In this document: positions 25,551 through 36,330 of the stretch, piece by piece | Position numbering within the stretch: position 1 is the first letter of the stretch | Layout of the letters: each line of letters starts with the position of its first letter | Assembly (NCBI GenBank): GCA_963831235.1 | Contig: CAWHPS010000043.1 | Coordinates: 1 to 64,000, forward strand | From: CAWHPS01 sp963831235 | Lineage (GTDB): Bacteria; Fibrobacterota; OXYB2-FULL-49-7; JAEUSG01 | Length of the DNA: 64,000 bases | Direction: 5' to 3' | Notes under the pieces: generated by a model | The model's database searches: none | What the model was told of the DNA's origin: nothing | The model's input: only the letters and a program-made list of their open reading frames with translations | Made by a program: the position numbers and the translations under genes

Positions 25551-26495
25551 TTACAGGTCGGTTTTCCTGATCTCACTGTCTTCTTCGCGATCAATCTTTA
25601 ATGCGCTGTTTTGACGTGTAATTTCCATCTTCAGCACTTTGGGAAGATTCTTGTAGCTGAAATGGATATAGGCGCGATCCGTGGAAAGGGGTTCAACGCA
25701 GACAATGTCTGCACCTTCAGGGTTGCCGTATTTGGCTGGAAATTTGGACAGTTCCTTGAAGAAAAGCTGTATTGTATTTACAGGCTCGCCATGCTCCTTT
25801 AATCGCATTACATCAACCTCGCACTCTTTCATGTAGCGTTGATTGATCAGGCTCTTCCATAAACCAAAATTGTCTGTTATGAGGGAGTTCTGATAGTCCT
25901 TGAAAAAGATTATAAAAGGTTTACTGGCATTATTAATTAGATCCATCTTTTCCTTTATAAAAGCATCTTCAGGGTTAAGGGCGTATGCCTTTTTAACGGC
26001 CATTACAACCCGATAGGTTAAAATACCACGTTCATTCATAAGAATGGCCTGTGCCTTTTGTGCCAAAAGCTTTTTTTCGCCGGGTTTGTATTTTAAAACC
26101 ATATCAGCGGCCTCCATTACACTCGCCCACTGTTGTTTAGGAAAGAGTTCCTTATCGATCTTGAGTTCGAGAGAGGAAAGGGCGGTGTTTAAGACGGTCT
26201 TGGCATCTTCATTTTCCGGATCAAGTACTATTGCCTGATCCACAAGCGGGATGGCATATTCAAAAAGACCGCCCTTTACAAGACCCGCAGCCGTATCAGT
26301 AAGAAGTCCGGATCTTGTGAGGAGAAGATAGGTCTGGGCCTCAGTATTGGATGATTCAATTTGAATCACCTCTTCAAGAAGATACTGGGCTTTTTTATAT
26401 TGCCCATGTCGGTAAGCCCTTTTTCCACGTGAAAGTTTGGAGCATCCAGATAAACCAAGTAATACGCATAAACAAATCAATAATATTGACCGCAT
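25551..26495 (-). CDS. TPR lipoprotein of the envelope operon
   Basis: MRSILLICLCVLLGLSGC gives a lipobox with Cys18, and the body contains tetratricopeptide-like helices (AYRHGQYKKAQYLLEEVIQI, GLFEYAIPLVDQAIVLDPEN). The C-terminal part (about 190-314) is a mixed domain I do not recognise. It is the last gene of the - strand group that starts at 35914 and lies 111 bp after the large TPR gene. A role as an outer- or inner-membrane-anchored assembly factor is inferred from the architecture only. It is convergent with the HAMP gene (18 bp apart). Confidence 0.72.
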   Translation of the reverse strand: MRSILLICLCVLLGLSGCSKLSRGKRAYRHGQYKKAQYLLEEVIQIESSNTEAQTYLLLTRSGLLTDTAAGLVKGGLFEYAIPLVDQAIVLDPENEDAKTVLNTALSSLELKIDKELFPKQQWASVMEAADMVLKYKPGEKKLLAQKAQAILMNERGILTYRVVMAVKKAYALNPEDAFIKEKMDLINNASKPFIIFFKDYQNSLITDNFGLWKSLINQRYMKECEVDVMRLKEHGEPVNTIQLFFKELSKFPAKYGNPEGADIVCVEPLSTDRAYIHFSYKNLPKVLKMEITRQNSALKIDREEDSEIRKTDL

Positions 26496-26606
26496 AACCC
26501 CTCCATATTTTTAAGTTAAGCAATGCTAATATATTATATACTCAATTTGGTTTCAAGATTTGTCGCGAATATTCTTATTTTATTTTGCATCGGATCTGAA
26601 AGAGGG

Positions 26607-29600
26607 CTATCTCTTCCTTTCCTTGTTCTCAAGAATTTTCCTGTAAACCTTAATATCGTTTTCCGTGGCCTTTATATTGTCATCAACCGCACGGATCCGG
26701 TATTTTATGCCCCTGATTCGTGTCTGCATGCTCTTGATTTCCGTGTTTGCTTCAGCCTCCCGTGTTTCCGCTGTTTGAATAGCTTTCTCAAATTCACCAT
26801 AATTCTTGAATTCCTCATAAAACGGCTTTTGTTTTTCTTCAGCTTTTTTTTCGTTCTTTTGAGGCGGTTCGGATTTTTTCGTTTCAACAAGGGTAATCGG
26901 TTTCTTTGCGGGTTCCGAAGGTACTTCGTTTTTGACAGGAGCCGGCGCTACAACAACCTGAGCAGTACCTGCTTTGGAGGTGTCTATCTTGGCGACCAAC
27001 GTCTTCGCCTTTGTTGAATCCTGAGATGGAGCCTGGATTTTTTCAGGAGCTTTAACAGGAGCCGATGGCACAGATGGAATCAATGGTTGAGTCGGAACAG
27101 ATGCCAAAACAGGAACAGGCGGCGGACTAATTATTGGGTCCGTCTTTTTATCCGAGAGTATCGGCAGGTTAAACGCTGATTCAAAGTGAAGTGAAGTGTC
27201 GATAATTGCCGATAAAGAAAGTAGAAAACCTGATGAATTATCGGAGCAATTGACAACAGCACAAAGGGCATTGTCTCCTCCGGAAATTAAAGTTTTAAGA
27301 TCAACTGAATCTATGCGCTCTGAAATCCTGCTTTTTGAAGTATCACCTGCAATTGGAACGCCGTTTATAAAAAACTTATACGGTCCCGTGGATTTTATCG
27401 CAAGAGATGCCGCGGTAACCTTACCCGGAATGAGGAATTGTTTTTTGAGATAAACGAGCCCCTGCCCTTTTGCGTGCCCTATTGCAGCAAAGTCTTTGAA
27501 TCTAGCTGAAGTATCTTGCGGAACAGGCTTGACAGTTGTCCTGGTCCACGCGGTGTCTATCCGAGACAGTTTGTTCCAGAGTGGAAGGGAATCGGTCCTG
27601 GCCATCCAGGAATCATCAGTCCCAATACGGATGGTTTTCAGTACATCCTTTGGCGTATATGTTTGGGGATCAAGTTTTTTAAGGGCCTCAAGTATCTTCT
27701 GCTTCCATTTGTTGTTTATGTTCTGATCATTCAGATAGTTGTAACCTTCCTCGAAAATCTTAAGCGCATGGTCCTGGATTTCAAAAGCAATGTCCTCAAG
27801 TTGAAACGCAAGTTCCTCACGTTCCGATTCCTTCATCTCTTTGGGAATCTGGGGGTTGTTAAGCATTTCCGAGGAAAGTTTTTCAAGAAGATCACCGCGC
27901 CTGAAAAGAATTCTGGAAAGAGAATCATTTACAGCGGTTATAAGACTGTCAGGAAGCCCCTTTTCCTTGATGCGCTTCGCATTTGAGGAATATTTATCTA
28001 TAGCCTGGTCTAGCATGGGAAAAACGGTCTCGACCAGCTTTTGCTGGTAAAGATAATACTGTACCGGCTGACGCTTGATTTTTTCCGGGACCGGTGAGGA
28101 GAGAAGCACCTCTGTCGCTTTTTCAACATAAGAGCCCTGTGAAACAAAAACCTGACCCAAGGCTTGTTTGGAAAGTTCGATGTAACGCGTTTGTTCTTTT
28201 TTTAGCGAATCAAGGTTGATTGTACCTGCAATATTTATATTGACAAGGTGCGGTTCGACGCTTTTCTCGTAAAGATCAAGGGAGGCAAGGTTTAGATCGC
28301 GTTCAAAGATTATCTGTTTTGTGTTCTCAAGCTTTGTATCGCGTTCCTGCTGATAATAAACGTCGGCAAAATGAGTATATGCCTCGCCTATTCTAAAGGC
28401 CGCCTCGAAAAGCCTTTCCGACTTAAGCTTTATGACCCTTGAATACGCCTCCACTGTCTTTTTTAACAGATCAGCTTTCTCACGCTGGGCATCTTCCATT
28501 GCCTTGACGGGTAATTTAAAACGCACGGCCATGTATTTTTCGCGCACCATGTCTGCGAGTCTGAACGCAGCCTCGCCGGAATAATAGTCGTTGTTCTTCC
28601 CGATGGCTGCAAGCACCGTGTTGCGTTCGATCAGCTGGGAGAATGCATCTTCAGCGCCTTTTTTGTCGCCCTCCTTGAACATGATCTGGCCCAGATTGAA
28701 ACGACATTCTATTTCACCGGCAGACCCGGGATAACGGCGGATGAAACTTTCATAAGCCTTTCTTGCTCTATCAAGCTTACCTGACTCATTAAAGAATTTT
28801 GCCGATGTAAAGAGCATGGCCTCGACCTCTTTGGAATCCGGGTACTTTTCAGCATACCTTTCCTGTGCTTCGGCCATTTTGTCGTAAACCTTCATCTTTT
28901 CGTAACAAAGGCCTATGTTATAAAGCGCATCCTTGGCACGTTCGGATGTAGGGTATTTTGATAAGAGCGATTCGTAGTTTAAAATTGCCTCAATATAATT
29001 GCTGTCATTTTCAAAACAGATAGCGCCATTAAAAAAGGCGCCGTCGGCAAGTTTTGACCCGGGAAACTTGGCCGGTATTCTGCGGTAAATGGCTGCCGCG
29101 CCGCTCCAGTCTTTCTGTTTTTCAAACGCGTCTGCGGCGTTGAAAAGCACAATGTCAAGATTGACGAAAAACGGGTATTTCTCTTCGATGCGTAAAAACA
29201 ACTCACCCGCGGCCTTGTATTCCTTACTGGAACGCTTTTCTTCAGCGTTTTGGAAGGCGGCTTCCACCTGACGCACCTTGGCATCTTCCCTGTATTTTCC
29301 CTCTGGCGCTGCGGCAAACAGTTCGCCAAAAGTCTTCTCAGCATTAACATAATCCTTCATACCAACATAACATTGCCCGGCGTAAAGAGCTGCTTCGAGG
29401 GCCTTGGGATTTGATGGGGTCTTGGCCTTTGCTATTATCAATTGATATATGGATAAAGCCTTGGAATATATCTTGCGGTTAAAATAAAGGGATGCCGGTA
29501 TAAAAGCCACGTCTATGGTTTCAGCTCCCCTGTCAGGGAAAAGTTTGACATAATTCTGGCAGGCTTCAACAACTTTTTTATCGCGCTCTGTAAGACGCCC

Positions 29601-31065
29601 TGTATCAGGGGTTTCAGTTTCCGGAAACCTTTGGGCAACGGCAATGGCATTGATCGCGGCTTGAAGTTTGTGTTTCTCCTCTTTTCGCTGGCTTATATCA
29701 AGATATATGATTCTGGCGGTATCAGACTTATTGAGGTTTTGTTCAAGTATGACCGCTGAACTCCAGATTGCCTCGTATGATTCCGGCGTCTCGGGATATT
29801 CCTTGCCAAGCATAATGTAATATCTGACAACAGCATCATAATCGCCTGCATTTCCGGTTTTTCTCGCTTCAGTTATTCGATACTGGGCAGCGGAAAGGAT
29901 GCACTTGATGGAAAGCGAATCGGCTTTTGCCAGGTAAGAGGTGTTCTTTATTTTTTTCTGCCAATCCCCGCCTCTGGAATAAAGCTTGAAAAACTCCTCC
30001 TTCATGGCCTGGGCTTTTACCAAATCCTCCTTGCGTTCCAGGCAGCGTATATTGCCCATTCTCCCGTCTAGCACATGACCGAACGAGGGATAGTCTTTCA
30101 TCATCATGTCGTAGCAAAGCATGGCCTGGTCGTAATCAAGCTGTTCCTCGTAATACTCTCCCATCCTGTTCAGGATCATAAGGGAATATTCCTTGTTGCC
30201 TATCATTTCAAGAAACATGCTGACTCGTTTCAAGTCCCCCACCTCACAAAGGCTTACGGCTATGTATTCTATGGCCTCCTCACGAAACATGGGGTTTTTG
30301 CTTTCCTTTCCCTTTTCAGAACCGTAAGTTTCCGTAATGTCGATTTCTTCAATCAGATGACGGAATACTGTCACGGCATCCTGATATTTGTCGATCATGT
30401 AGTAGCACCAGGCCAGCCTGTAAAGGGCTTCAATGAATTTATCGCTGTCGCGGTGTTTCAGTACCTCTTTGTATATATCAATTGCATGGGTGTAACCATT
30501 TCCATTAAAGGAAAGCGGGTTATTGAAATAATATCCCCCTATTTCCATTAGAGCATCAAGATAATAGGAGCTCTTGGGATAGGCTTTTACAAGTACCTCG
30601 AAGGCAGAATTGGCTTTTACGGCATCATCACTTTTCTGATGGCAGATCCCTGTAAAATAAAGGACTTCGGAGGCCAGATCAGGGTCGGGATAATTTTTTA
30701 GTATCTGCTTGTAAAGAGACATTACCTGGGTAAAATCATAAGAGGGATAAACAGGCTCCTCTTTGATCTCGCCCTTTTCAAACCGTGTATAGTCCTTTTC
30801 ATATTCATGAAGACTGTTTTCAAAATTTATGACCGCTTTTTCGTAATACAGCTCTGATAAACGATATAGGAAGGCATTGTTGTATTTTCCTCCCGGCGAC
30901 AGACTTATCAGGGTGTTAAGGCTCTGGATAAGAAGTGTCCCTTTCCACAATAACGCCATCTTCCAGGAATCGGGCCTCCTTTTCCAGGTCCGTAAGCCGT
31001 TCTTTTTCAGGTACGGCTGCAACTACGGCAAAAAATAAAATTAAAACCAGATGTATTATTTTCAC
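26607..31065 (-). CDS. Very large TPR protein with carbohydrate-binding-like domain; apparent 5' frameshift
   Basis: The true start is probably GTG 31065, which overlaps the previous stop as GTGA and gives the signal peptide MKIIHLVLILFFAVVAAVPE. That frame ends at 30916, while the long 1471-codon frame begins upstream of it, so a one-base shift near 30940-30965 joins them (ERDT / LIQSLNTLISLSP). The body has dozens of TPR/Sel1-like helix pairs (RLAWCYYMIDKYQDAVTVFR; LYNIGLCYEKMKVYDKMAEA). A jelly-roll, galactose-binding-like module follows near 1165-1290 (LYLKKQFLIPG-like, GPYKFFINGVPIAGD). A Pro/Lys-rich linker and a C-terminal coiled coil end the protein. It is likely a periplasmic scaffold. 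Confidence 0.72.
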
Positions 31066-32846
31066 TTTTCAGGCTTTTTGGAATTTTCAGTTTTTCCGGG
31101 AGATGCCGGACCTTTAATGCTGTCCGGAACTACCGGTTCAGGGACAATTGTCGCTTTTGCCTTGGGTTTTTCAACCTTTTCCCCTGCCGTCCCGGCAGGA
31201 GAATCATCAGGCGATATCCCTGCTATTTTGCTTTTGTCAATCTTTGATATTTCTCTATACACTTCCCTCAATCGGTTTTTCATTTCCTCGAGGTGCATTA
31301 TGTTCCAGTCCACGAATTTGGCCTCAACATCTTCCGTACCAGTCAGATACGGGTTCTCCGAAAGACAGAAGGTTTTTATATCGGACTTGAGTTCATTAAG
31401 GTTTCGTATCCGGCTTTGGATATCCTCGCGTTTTTTTAAAAGTGCCTTCTCTGTTTCAGGGTTTTTGCCTTCGACCTTTGCCGTATAAAGCGTAAGCTCA
31501 GAGGATAAACTGTCGGCATTATCCATAAGTACCTTGATTTGTTTATCCAGGTCCTCTATGTAACGCACCTCGTAAATGCCGGAACTTCCGATTACATAAG
31601 CTGTCCTGTCGATCGAAAACAACAACGAGGCATCCTTCTCTTTCAGTTTGTTTATTTTTGCAGTGTATTCGTCGAAGATCAAAGAGACTTTCCGCCTGTT
31701 TTCAAGGTTCACGAATTTTTCCGTCTCCTTTTCACAGAAATAATTGAAATTAACCTGCATATCAGTTAATATGTCAAGCTCACGGTAGAGTTGAAAGATC
31801 ATTTTACGTTTACGCACGGTAATCTCCAGGTAGTTTCGCAAAGAATCCACCTTTTCTCTTTTCCCCTGCTTCATGTAAGCATTTTCAAGGACCATTGCCG
31901 CCTCGAACATATAAGCGCCGTTGTTAAAAAAGAGAAGCTCTTCGCCCATTCGAACAGCCCGTTCAACCTCACCTTTTCCCAGATAAAACTGTGATTGAAA
32001 AAGCAGCGCATCCCCGTACTTGGCCGATGATTCACTGATATTCTTAAGGAGTTTTGATGCAAGCTCATCTTTTTTAAGGTTTCTGTATATTTCAACAAGT
32101 ACAAGAGCGGCTTCATCCTGCAAAGGTTTTGTTCCTGCGGTTTTAAGAACAGCCTCAAGTTCAAGAACCGCCTTCTCGTAATTGTTGTTTTCAAGAGCGC
32201 AAAGACTCCGTATAAATGACGCAGGTGCAAAAACTTCGCTTTTTTTTGGGATTCCGGAAAGGAGTTTGTCTGCTTCGGCGCATTGATTGGCCTTATAGTA
32301 CCTCTTCCCCTCCATGAAAAGCGATGCGTACCCGACTTCAGTGTCCTTAAAATTTATTTTAAGGAATTTAAAGTAATATTGCTCGGCCGGTTCGTCGCCG
32401 CGTGTATAAGCGTCCTCCTGGAGACGGTAGCTTGCATAGCCTGAATAAGGACTTCCAGGATACTGTTCCAAAAGCTGGCGTAAAAGCTTTGTTGCAAATT
32501 TGTCAAGCTTAAGCTGATGATAGCACTCGCCGGCCATAAAAAGATATGTGTCAAGCCGTCCGTCCGGAAGACCGAGGTTGATAAGATCTTCAAGTTCAAG
32601 GATGCAGAGCCTGTAGTTACCCGAATTGTAGGCCTTTAGGGCACGCTCATATTCATCAGGAAACATGAATTCACCCATTGGAATGGGCTGTGAAAGCCTG
32701 TCAAGGGAGGAATTCATAATGAAATAAGGGTCAACCATAGCAGCACAGGCCGGAGAACCATTTAAAACAACAAAAACCATCAAGGGCAATCCAAGGATTG
32801 CAGCCGAAGCTGAAATAATAATGCGCTTTAAAATTATTTGCAGCAT
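31062..32846 (-). CDS. Exported TPR/coiled-coil scaffold protein
   Basis: The 594-residue protein begins with a hydrophobic export signal (IIISASAAILGLPLMVFVVL). TPR-like repeats (ALKAYNSGNYRLCILELEDL; YSGYASYRLQEDAYTRGDEP; NNYEKAVLELEAVLKTAG) fill about 65-320. A coiled-coil part (about 350-520, KINKLKEKDASLL...) and a Pro/Lys-rich tail follow. It overlaps the upstream gene by 13 bp and the downstream gene by 4 bp (GTGA), so the three are translated together. Such TPR stacks are seen in gliding and surface-assembly machines of Myxococcus and FCB bacteria; that link is inference. Confidence 0.78.
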   Translation of the reverse strand: MLQIILKRIIISASAAILGLPLMVFVVLNGSPACAAMVDPYFIMNSSLDRLSQPIPMGEFMFPDEYERALKAYNSGNYRLCILELEDLINLGLPDGRLDTYLFMAGECYHQLKLDKFATKLLRQLLEQYPGSPYSGYASYRLQEDAYTRGDEPAEQYYFKFLKINFKDTEVGYASLFMEGKRYYKANQCAEADKLLSGIPKKSEVFAPASFIRSLCALENNNYEKAVLELEAVLKTAGTKPLQDEAALVLVEIYRNLKKDELASKLLKNISESSAKYGDALLFQSQFYLGKGEVERAVRMGEELLFFNNGAYMFEAAMVLENAYMKQGKREKVDSLRNYLEITVRKRKMIFQLYRELDILTDMQVNFNYFCEKETEKFVNLENRRKVSLIFDEYTAKINKLKEKDASLLFSIDRTAYVIGSSGIYEVRYIEDLDKQIKVLMDNADSLSSELTLYTAKVEGKNPETEKALLKKREDIQSRIRNLNELKSDIKTFCLSENPYLTGTEDVEAKFVDWNIMHLEEMKNRLREVYREISKIDKSKIAGISPDDSPAGTAGEKVEKPKAKATIVPEPVVPDSIKGPASPGKTENSKKPEK

Positions 32847-35800
32847 CTGAACCCCACAGATTTTTCACGATTGGAAATGAGATTGATGAATGATGCGTCA
32901 CACCGGGCGTTTTTCCCGTATTCGTAGTCGCCGCCCGCAATTACATTATAACCCTCGCTTCTATCGATCACCCATTCCCAAACATTCCCGGTAAGATCAT
33001 ACACACCATCCGCACTGACACAGTCACGCCTGTCTCCCGACGGAAGAGCGGCCCGCCCCTCGGTATTGCATTTACGGGGATCATAAGTGAAGCCGTACGG
33101 AAAAGACAAATTATCGCGACCCATGCAGGCTGCCTTCCATTCGGAAAGAGCGCAAAGGTCTTTGCCCACACCACGGCACTTCATGACAGCTTCCACCCAG
33201 GTGACATCAGTAAACGGCATGGAATCCCTTATATTCGGGAACTCAAACCTGTCCATGCAGAAAGCACGATCCCCCTCAAAAAGAGGCAGCATATCGCGAG
33301 GGCAGTCCTTTATAACACGGATTTTACGTGTTAAAACAGAGGTCAGCCCCGCTGTGTCCTTTACCTGCAGTGTGACCGACTTTATCCCGGATGAGGTATA
33401 AGTCATCATGGCTTTAGGGTCGCGTCCGAAAAAAGTGTCCCATTTCCCGTCATTTTCAAAATCCCATCTGTATTGAAGACTGCCTGTAGGGGATTCCTCG
33501 TCAACCGATCCGGATGCATTGAATGTTAAAAGCAGCCCTTCGACAACAGGATCATTGTCAATTACAAAATCGGGCCTGGGAGGCAAATCGATTTGATATG
33601 AGCCTCCCTTTACAAGCCCCTGAAAACCATACAGGTCAACCGCGAAATATTTAAGGGTTGTGGTCTTTGTAATTGGAATCGGAAGCTTGTAAATGGAGGA
33701 ATGATCCGTTGGGTTTAGTCCGTCGGTTGTATAATAAATCGTGGCATCATTGAAGGTTGTCAAGGTAACATACAGGATTTCATTGTAGTGCCCCTCAGGC
33801 GGGCTCGCTATTACAGTAGGCAGGTTCACATCGAAAATGTACATTTCGCTCCGGTTGCCGGCCGCGTCTTCGCCTATGAAATTTATTTTAAGGTTCTGCG
33901 TCTGCTTAAGTTTCAGTTTATCCTTTGACAGAAAAAACTTGTTGCCCAGCACCCCTGCTGTCGGGCTGTTATAAGGGTTCGTGCCGTCGAGGGTAAAATA
34001 GATGGCGGCGTTTTCGGATGACTGGAAATATATGGTCACGGTGGAATCGACCTGATTCCTTTGGGTGTAAACATTTATTTCAGGTGGAAAAAGGTCTATA
34101 AGATAACTTTCTTCGGTGATGGAGGATCGTTCGCCCAATTTGTCTTCTGAGCAGTAATCAATCTTGTACAAACCATTGACATTAAGGAGCAAGGGTTCGG
34201 AGTAACTTTGAAAATCCTGCATGTCCTGCGCTCTTGACCGCATGCGGTAAAGTATTTTGCCTGGAATGTTGGAAGCAAGCGCGACACGGGTAACATTTTT
34301 ATAGATGCCTCCCGGAGGTGTTGCCGTGACTTTCGGCAAAGCGAGATCCGTCATTTCCTGGATATCGGTCTTGTTGCCGGCGCTGTCGATTGCAATATAT
34401 CTTAAGATACTCCCGCCTTTAACCTCGATGGGCGCGGTATATTTTGTTGACATGACAGAGGGAACACCGCCTCCGATAGTATAATACAGCGAGTCTCCCT
34501 TTACCAGTTCGAAAGAAACAAGAAAGTTGGCCTTTTCGCTCCCTTTTTCAATTTTAGGAGTAATCCGCGGGGGCGTTTGATCCAGATTGTACACAACAGA
34601 AGAATAGTCGGACTGGTTTCCCACTTCGTCAATTGCAAAATACGTAAGGACAAGTCTGCTGTCGCGCGTCAGGGATATAGGGGACATGTATACGTTCGAA
34701 TTTTTATCGGGCAGGGTGTTATCGAGCGTATAGAATATTTTTCCAGGTTTGTTGTTGATAAGGAGAATCTTGATGGGCTTATTGTATAGCCCCGGCTTCG
34801 GTTCCAAAATGACGACAGGCGGCGTGACATCATAACTGAATTTCTGCTGAAAATCAGTGCTCTCGTTCCCGGCAGGATCGCGGGCAAAAACCCTTATATT
34901 AAGCAGGCCTTTTTTAGGTATTGGTATTGGCGTCGTATATTGTGCGGACTTCGATGTCGGGACAGATCCATCGGTTGTATAGGTCAGATCCGCCTTTTCA
35001 CTGGCCCTCAATATCAAGACCCGCCTGTCTTGATCCTCTTTAACAAGTACGCTCACCTTCGGCGGATGGTTATCTATAGTATAAATCTTCTTTAAAACGT
35101 CGGATCGGGTGCCTAGAACATTTTCTCCATAAAAGGATACGATGGTCTGGCCGTTTTTAATTTGAATTGGATTTACATAGCGCTGATACGATATAAGAGG
35201 AGCAAACTCATCAAATGTATAGAATATCCTCACGTCGGATCCACTGGAAAGTTCGAGCTTGAAGGGCTTGTCGAATATCCCGCCTTCACGGCTAGCGGAA
35301 ACAACAGGCACATTTTTGTCGATAATATACCAGACTGATATTTCTTCACTTTTATTACCTGTTTCATCTTCTGCAGAAACCAGAAGCGAGCATGTTTTTG
35401 CAATCTTCAGGCTGTCCTTGAACTCAATAAAAGGTCCCCTGTCAATTGAATATCTTATGTTTCCACGTTCGTTAATCCGGATTTTTAAGTTTACCTCTGA
35501 GCTGTAAATGCCCGATGCAGGAGAAAAATCGACTATTGGGGAATGAGTATCGATCAAATACACATTCTCGTATTCCCTTGATTTATTGCCGACCATATCG
35601 TAAGCAACAAACTTGAGCACAGTCCTGCCCTCTTCTGAAATGGAGAGAAGCCCCCTGTATTCAGAGGATCTGTCCGAGGGCTGTGAACCATCAAGCGTAT
35701 AGAAAATATTGGAAGGTTCGTTTGCTGTAAACTTTATTGAAAGCGGTTCCTTGTATTTACCGGAATTATAGTTAATCTTAATTACAGGAGGTACCGTATC

Positions 35801-35914
35801 AATGGTGCCTGACATTGACTGTGCGCTTAGATTGGAACAGACAAACAAAACTATGGATACAATTAAGATTAAATAAGATAGTCGAGATATAAAGGAAGTC
35901 TTAGTCTTTTGCAT
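32834..35914 (-). CDS. Exported protein with repeated chitobiase-C-type Ig modules, PKD and SUMF1-like domain
   Basis: A signal peptide (LSYLILIVSIVLFVCSNLSAQ) is followed by about nine copies of a CHB_HEX_C_1-type Ig module. Each has the theme IFYTLDGSQPSDRSSEY / TTPIPIPKKGLLNIRVFA (about 35-790). A PKD domain (about 800-880, YRWDFENDGKWDTFFG... SVTLQVKDTAG) and a C-terminal formylglycine-generating-enzyme-like domain (CMDRFEFPN, TWVEAVMKCRGVGKDLCALS, LTGNVWEWVIDRSEGYN, VGFRCCK) complete it. First gene of the operon. The SUMF1-like domain is probably a binding fold here rather than an oxidase; no active-site Cys pair is assigned. It may bind cell-wall or chitin-like glycans. Confidence 0.82.
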   Translation of the reverse strand: MQKTKTSFISRLSYLILIVSIVLFVCSNLSAQSMSGTIDTVPPVIKINYNSGKYKEPLSIKFTANEPSNIFYTLDGSQPSDRSSEYRGLLSISEEGRTVLKFVAYDMVGNKSREYENVYLIDTHSPIVDFSPASGIYSSEVNLKIRINERGNIRYSIDRGPFIEFKDSLKIAKTCSLLVSAEDETGNKSEEISVWYIIDKNVPVVSASREGGIFDKPFKLELSSGSDVRIFYTFDEFAPLISYQRYVNPIQIKNGQTIVSFYGENVLGTRSDVLKKIYTIDNHPPKVSVLVKEDQDRRVLILRASEKADLTYTTDGSVPTSKSAQYTTPIPIPKKGLLNIRVFARDPAGNESTDFQQKFSYDVTPPVVILEPKPGLYNKPIKILLINNKPGKIFYTLDNTLPDKNSNVYMSPISLTRDSRLVLTYFAIDEVGNQSDYSSVVYNLDQTPPRITPKIEKGSEKANFLVSFELVKGDSLYYTIGGGVPSVMSTKYTAPIEVKGGSILRYIAIDSAGNKTDIQEMTDLALPKVTATPPGGIYKNVTRVALASNIPGKILYRMRSRAQDMQDFQSYSEPLLLNVNGLYKIDYCSEDKLGERSSITEESYLIDLFPPEINVYTQRNQVDSTVTIYFQSSENAAIYFTLDGTNPYNSPTAGVLGNKFFLSKDKLKLKQTQNLKINFIGEDAAGNRSEMYIFDVNLPTVIASPPEGHYNEILYVTLTTFNDATIYYTTDGLNPTDHSSIYKLPIPITKTTTLKYFAVDLYGFQGLVKGGSYQIDLPPRPDFVIDNDPVVEGLLLTFNASGSVDEESPTGSLQYRWDFENDGKWDTFFGRDPKAMMTYTSSGIKSVTLQVKDTAGLTSVLTRKIRVIKDCPRDMLPLFEGDRAFCMDRFEFPNIRDSMPFTDVTWVEAVMKCRGVGKDLCALSEWKAACMGRDNLSFPYGFTYDPRKCNTEGRAALPSGDRRDCVSADGVYDLTGNVWEWVIDRSEGYNVIAGGDYEYGKNARCDASFINLISNREKSVGFRCCK

Positions 35915-35982
35915 AATCAGGAATTATAAATATAGTATATGATATCAAATCGAGTAAAATTGTAAAAAACATATTAGGAAAC

Positions 35983-36327
35983 TTATCTTTTTCTACAAAG
36001 CTCTGAATATGTGTTACGAAGCTGTGTCATCATGTTTATTGCAGTGTCAATTCCACGCGCGTCCCTGCGTGAAAGTTCGTCAAAAATAAAATCATAGATA
36101 AAAAACAGGTTCCCCGCCAGTTTCCCCCTCTTAAAATTGAGCGCTCTTTCAAGCTGAGCCAGGATATTCTGCGTTTTTACAATTGCGGAATTGCGCTTTT
36201 CAGGCAGCTCCTTTGCCTCCTTCAGAAGTATTATGCCTCTGTTTAAGAGCAATATAAGACTTTGAATCTTTCCCGCTGATCCGAGCGCGGTTTCTATAAA
36301 TTGATCAACCTTGGCTTTTTTAGGCAT
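35983..36327 (-). CDS. FliS-like flagellin chaperone homologue
   Basis: The 114-residue all-helical protein resembles FliS: GKIQSLILLLNRGIILLKEA near the start and LAGNLFFIYDFIFDELSRRD followed by MMTQLRNTYSELCRK at the end match the family's helix 3 and C-terminal pattern. FliS binds flagellin C-termini before export. No other flagellar gene is in the window. It lies 3 bp downstream of radA, so the two are probably co-transcribed. It could be a stand-alone paralogue with another client. Confidence 0.65.
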   Translation of the reverse strand: MPKKAKVDQFIETALGSAGKIQSLILLLNRGIILLKEAKELPEKRNSAIVKTQNILAQLERALNFKRGKLAGNLFFIYDFIFDELSRRDARGIDTAINMMTQLRNTYSELCRKR

Positions 36328-36330
36328 GGC

